Assembly (NCBI GenBank): GCA_910592205.1
Contig: CAJVPJ010001332.1
Coordinates: 1-10,438, forward strand
Reading direction: 5' to 3'
DNA: 10,438 nt
Origin: Paraglomus occultum
Lineage: Eukaryota > Glomeromycota > Glomeromycetes > Paraglomerales > Paraglomeraceae
In this document: one piece after another, positions 7,381-10,438 of the stretch
How positions within the stretch are numbered: the stretch's first letter is position 1
How the letters are laid out: every line of letters starts with the position of its first letter
Notes under the pieces: generated by a model
The model's database searches: none
What the model saw: only the letters and a program-made list of their open reading frames with translations
Told to the model about the DNA's origin: nothing
Translations under genes and position numbers: made by a program

Positions 7381-8809
7381 CTCATACATTGGTACTATGT
7401 ACAAGAAGCAAATTTTTCGAGAACAGCTTAATCGGAAATACGGAGATGTCTGAAGGAGTTCAAAAATCAGCAATTACGTTTGAAGATGTGGTTCCTGACG
7501 TTTTCGAAATATTGCTCAGGTAAATTTGTCAAAGAGAATATGTAAATTATATTTATGTGATGCTAATACCTGCCACCCCATTGTCAAATTAACGATTCAT
7601 TGTAGATATATGTACACTGGGCGAATGTCCTTTGATTTTAATTTATGCAAGAATATGGGTTGGTTCAATCTTTTAGATGGAGCTAACAAGTTTGAGTTAT
7701 TTGATTTTTCCAAGACAATCGAAAGTTATTTGATTGATAAGCAAAGTAAATGGATTCAGCAAAATATTCTTACAGTTCACAAGTATGCTACATCCACAAC
7801 CTCTTTGAATAAGCTTCTTGACTATTGTAATCAGCTTATGGATTCCCGTCCGGATATTATTTTCAAGTCAAATGATTTTGCAACCTTACCAAAGGAGACA
7901 CTGATTACTCTACTCAAGAATGATGAACTTGATATGGATGAGGATGATGTTTGGATGTCAACTATGGAATGGGCTACTAAACAAGTGCCTGAATTGGAGC
8001 TTGGAACAAATCCTGAAGATTGGTCATTTAATGACACCAACACAATTAAAAATATCATCACAGATTGTATACCACATATAAGGTTGTTCAGCCTTTCCCT
8101 GGACAAAGTTATCTTGTATGACGAGCTACTGCCAAAAAAGTTACGTCATGATATATTAAATTATCATGCAGTCAAAAATTTTAAACCAAAAATACCATTG
8201 TTACCACCAAGAGCAGGCCAAGCATCAAAAGCACAGCAGAGATATGATATTGATTCACTTATTATTAATGAAATGCAAGTAGAATGGATTTTATCAAAGA
8301 TTGTGGAAGCAACATGGCGAGTTCAAGGAAATAAGAATCAAAGGGGAAAAATTTCTTTAACACAAGATTGTGCTTGTAAGTTCACTCTGCTTTATAGATG
8401 CAGTAGAGATGGTAATGAAGTTGCAAAATTTAGAGAGTTGTGTAATGGCAAAGGGCCCACAATTACTGTTGGCAAGGTATTAGGTACTGAAGAAATACTT
8501 GGTGGATATAACCCACTTTTATGGGGATCTGATAGTAGTTATGCTGAAACTGATGAAAGTTTTATATTCGCATTAGATAAAAATATGAAAAGGTGTATAG
8601 GAAGTTTTGTTGATGATAGTTTAACAGCCATTGATGATAGAAATGAACGTTTCCCTGACTTTGGGAAAGGCAGTGATTTATGCTTTGGTAATAATAACCT
8701 CAGACCTATTGCTAGGAAAGTTACATATACATACCAAATTCCATTGAGGAATTCAGAAAAAGCCTTTAAATGGTTTGATTGGGAAGTGTTTTTAGTTAGC
8801 AAGCTTTAA
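7308..8809 (+). CDS. BTB-BACK-TLDc protein, copy C (N-terminally altered BTB)
   Basis: Exons 7308-7519 and 7606-8809 join into one open frame of 471 residues ending at TAA 8807-8809. The BTB domain covers about residues 1-105, but its first strand is replaced by out-of-frame residues (MRNCIKVANIQIF). BACK covers about 105-235, with PKETLITLLKNDELDMDEDD and WMSTMEWATKQ. TLDc covers about 286-471, with LLYRCSRDGNEV (332-343), GTEEILGGYNP (364-374), DFGKGSDLCFG (422-432) and the closing WEVFLVSKL. TLDc proteins in animals and yeast bind the V-ATPase and are linked to oxidative-stress resistance; BTB-BACK suggests a CUL3 adaptor. Both roles are inferences here. I chose ATG 7308 because the ancestral start at 7265 is cut off by an 8-base deletion. 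The intact 400-codon second exon argues for current or very recent coding; a young pseudogene is the alternative. Confidence 0.78.
7520..7605 (+). other. Spliceosomal intron of copy C (86 bases, phase 2)
   Basis: The donor is CAG|GTAAAT and the acceptor is TGTAG before base 7606. Splicing gives Arg (AG + A) then YMYTG, in the same place as in the paralogues. The donor differs from the GTAAGT of copies A and B at its fifth base. The downstream frame happens to stay open through most of the intron, so retention cannot be excluded from that frame alone, but the upstream BTB frame stops at the donor. Confidence 0.83.
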
Positions 8810-8821
8810 TTTGACTTCAAT

Positions 8822-8837
8822 CACTCATATATGAGTG
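8822..8837. repeat. Perfect 16-base palindrome after the copy C stop codon
   Basis: CACTCATATATGAGTG equals its own reverse complement and begins 13 bases after the TAA. In RNA it could only pair as a loop-poor hairpin or in trans, so a protein-binding site or a chance palindrome is more likely. No equivalent lies after copy B. Confidence 0.6.
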
Positions 8838-8964
8838 TGTTAAAATTATGCAATTCAATTGACATATATTAATATATTAGTTTGTGATCTTTCTCAAGCA
8901 GTAGCATGTTGTATGTTTGCACAAATTGACGTATACTTCAAAAACATAAATTTAGTAATAGTAC

Positions 8965-8970
8965 AATAAA
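8965..8970 (+). terminator. Candidate poly(A) signal AATAAA for copy C
   Basis: AATAAA lies about 155 bases after the stop codon and is followed by a T-rich run, a common layout for 3' end formation. A second AATAAA at 9093-9098 is an alternative. Confidence 0.35.
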
Positions 8971-9091
8971 AAATTTTTACTTTTTGTTGTGACCCAATCT
9001 AATATTTAATCTCAATTGTTTTTTAACTTTTTTAAGTTAGGCATTGTGTGTAACGTATATATCATAACTTCAGCAATTACAACTTTGTTAT

Positions 9092-9116
9092 GAATAAAAT
9101 TATGTAATTTTTATTC
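9092..9116. repeat. Tight inverted repeat with AATAAA on both strands
   Basis: GAATAAAATTA (9092-9102) is followed after two bases by TAATTTTTATTC (9105-9116), complementary with one extra T. AATAAA therefore occurs on the plus strand at 9093-9098 and on the minus strand at 9110-9115. It could serve as a two-way 3' end signal, but minus-strand transcripts ending here are not evident. Confidence 0.5.
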
Positions 9117-9780
9117 AAACTGCAGTAAATTACAATATTAAGGTTACTTAGTAGATATGGCTAATATAGCTTTCGAAAAACTAGACTTTTATATGTTTAC
9201 TAATTGATCAGTAGAAACTTTTGAGTAGACACTGCATAGCACCCTTTTGCGGAAACTTTTATTCAGCACTAAAGTCCAGTTGACTCTGTGTAATACCATA
9301 TTTCAAGATTGACTGATTTTTACATTCAAGATCACGCAACATTTTTGAACGAATTTGTGTATGTTTTAAAAAGTACATAGGTAATTACAAAAATTCGATC
9401 AGGAAGAGAAGACTAATTACCAGTCCAGCGGACACTAAACCGACGTGTTTTAAATTTTTATATAATCGTTGTGAACGAATATCTCGGAAACAATAGCTAC
9501 ACCGAATAACTTTTCGGCTTGTTTTATTTCTGGGTTCTGCGTGACGATATTATTAAAACATCTATAGCATCTTTACGATATTTCATAAGTTTTAGATCTC
9601 AGCTGTCAAGTAACAAGCAAATTTCGTTAGTGAGAACGAATCTTTGTTTAATTTGTTTCTTCGCTTCCTACTAAATATACAGCATCTTCGAAAGATCTTT
9701 GTCAGACCTTAAGGTGGCGCGTCTCTTTGAGATACTGTACTATTGAAGATGTTTTTTCATTCTGCTAATAATTGACGACG
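9117..9780. other. Intergenic stretch, no gene recognised
   Basis: If the Tc1-like element at 9781-10378 was once full length, its N-terminal helix-turn-helix region and left inverted repeat should lie here, but I could not find either. The only open stretch touching the transposase remnant is a frame without ATG starting at 9747. Confidence 0.4.
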
Positions 9781-10378
9781 TATCGATCCAGGAGAAGCAA
9801 AGCTCTGATTCATCTCGCCGAAGCAAAACTGAATTTAACATTACTCAAAAGCGATCAACCCATTACTGGAGAGGAGTGTTACGCTTTCCCATAAACAGTA
9901 TCAAGGAAAAAGGTTAGTTGCGATAGCGATAAAAATGTACCTAATGTAAAATAATAAAATAATAAATATCTCGGCCAGTCCTGTTGTTTTCTCTTGCTCT
10001 TTTGCAAATCATCATTAACCCAAGACTGGAAGCTCAAAGAATAACCGATTATCTTTATTGGTTTAATGACGTCCCAATTCCAAAGAAATATATGAAACAG
10101 AACTAAGAAAAGTAACGGGTGTCCTTCCAAGGTTTGTATTGACTGGCCATCTACTTAAACTCCACCGAAAACGTGTGGGATGCCAAAAAATATTGATGGG
10201 CTTGAAACTGCTTATGGCCAAAGCATCATGTAATGCTAATCCGCAATCGATGAAAAAAGGGAAAGGCCAAAAACGAGATCCCGCATTTGCAGTTTTATTG
10301 GCTGCCATACCAATGGAAATCTGCTCCGCTTTAGACATGCCTAAAAAGGTTGTATGATAATGTATGGTGCAGGACACC
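9781..10378 (+). pseudogene. Decayed Tc1/mariner-type transposase (DDE catalytic region to C-terminus)
   Basis: Pieces of a Tc1-like transposase follow in the right order but in different frames. RRSKALIHLAEAKLNL (9790-9837) fits the conserved block before the first Asp. HYWRGVLRF (9861-9887) fits W-RVLFSDES, with the SDE part lost. LQIIINP then EAQRITDYLYWFNDVPI (10002-10079) fits FQQDNAP-H and the following helix, with the second Asp lost. IDWPS (10138-10152) and LN-TENVWDA (10154-10184, one extra base) fit DWP-SPDLNPIENVW with the catalytic Glu kept. LAAIPMEICSALDMPKKVV (10298-10354) fits the C-terminal W-IP-EIC-L-SMPKR block. Such enzymes cut and paste their element at TA sites. With both Asp residues gone and several frameshifts, no active enzyme is made. 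About 50 bases near 10080-10137 look inserted. DD34E affiliation rests on the NP-EN-type motif. Confidence 0.75.
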
Positions 10379-10406
10379 TAAAGACCGAAATAAAATACCC
10401 AACTTT

Positions 10407-10438
10407 CAAACTCTAAGGCTTTTATATTAGAGGGTTTG
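10407..10438. repeat. Imperfect hairpin at the right edge, just beyond the transposase remnant
   Basis: The arms CAAAC-TCTAA and TTAGA-GG-GTTTG flank about 10 bases, complementary except for two extra bases in the right arm. It follows the end of the transposase remnant by about 30 bases and may be part of the element's terminal repeat, or continue past the window. No matching repeat was found to the left of the transposase. Confidence 0.35.

Noticed and set aside
5052-8802. Antisense frames inside exon 2 of copies B and C (5052-5279, 7831-8106, 8539-8802).
   Set aside because: They lie opposite well-conserved BACK and TLDc codons and have similar Ser-rich sequences only because the sense strands are homologous.
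9747-10357. A spliced uncharacterised gene with introns 9913-9978 (GTTAGT...CAG) and 10061-10131 (GTTTAA...AAG), which are frame-consistent on paper, ending at TGA 10355 with AATAAA at 10389-10394.
   Set aside because: Residues in several frames, including some inside or next to the supposed second intron, match successive blocks of Tc1-like transposases. Frame decay explains the data better than splicing. There is no start codon.
9879-10377. Minus-strand open frames at 9879-10130 and 10063-10377.
   Set aside because: They are antisense shadows of the transposase remnant and show no motif of their own.
1-10438. CRISPR array, rRNA, phage or defence-type operon.
   Set aside because: No regularly spaced repeats, no rRNA-like sequence and no prokaryotic operon structure; the introns and domain families are eukaryotic.

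Overview
The window looks like nuclear DNA of a fungus, most probably an arbuscular mycorrhizal fungus (Glomeromycotina; Rhizophagus and relatives). It is strongly A+T-rich. Its genes are sparse and are split by short GT-AG introns of 75 to 94 bases. They encode BTB-BACK-TLDc proteins, a family that is greatly expanded in those fungi. The family assignment comes from residues visible in the sequence; the lineage is an inference from that family plus the introns and composition.

Three paralogues are present. Copy A (1-730, minus) is intact as far as visible and runs off the left edge in its BACK domain. Copy B (4329-5843, minus) is a full-length pseudogene. It has two 7-base insertions that resemble near-tandem duplications and two single-base losses, so no single frame crosses it. 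Copy C (7262-8809, plus) has BTB, BACK and TLDc regions and an intact second exon, but a net 8-base deletion breaks the start of its BTB exon. An internal ATG at 7308 restores a 471-residue reading frame. B and C are divergent, about 1.4 kb apart. All three copies share one phase-2 intron at the same Arg codon and retain short conserved upstream motifs, so they arose by duplication of whole genes including the promoter.

Region by region: 1-730 holds copy A. 731-4240 has no convincing gene, only small open frames, a weak trace of a Tc1-like transposase linker near 3363-3583, and a pyrimidine-rich segment bounded by two copies of ATTAATATTAAT. 4241-5843 holds copy B with its poly(A) signal and an (ATA)6 microsatellite. 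5844-7261 is the divergent intergenic region with two more copies of ATTAATATTAAT. 7262-8809 holds copy C, followed by a perfect 16-base palindrome and candidate poly(A) sites. 8810-9780 has no gene. 9781-10378 is a decayed Tc1/mariner (Tc1-like, DD34E-type) transposase readable only in pieces, followed by an imperfect hairpin at the right edge.

By family knowledge, BTB-BACK proteins can act as adaptors for CUL3 ubiquitin ligases, and TLDc domains in animals and yeast bind the V-ATPase and are linked to oxidative-stress resistance. What the combined architecture does in these fungi is not known to me. I see no new defence system or other clearly novel machinery. The most interesting signals are how copies B and C have been broken and possibly re-framed, and the conserved promoter words upstream of the copies.
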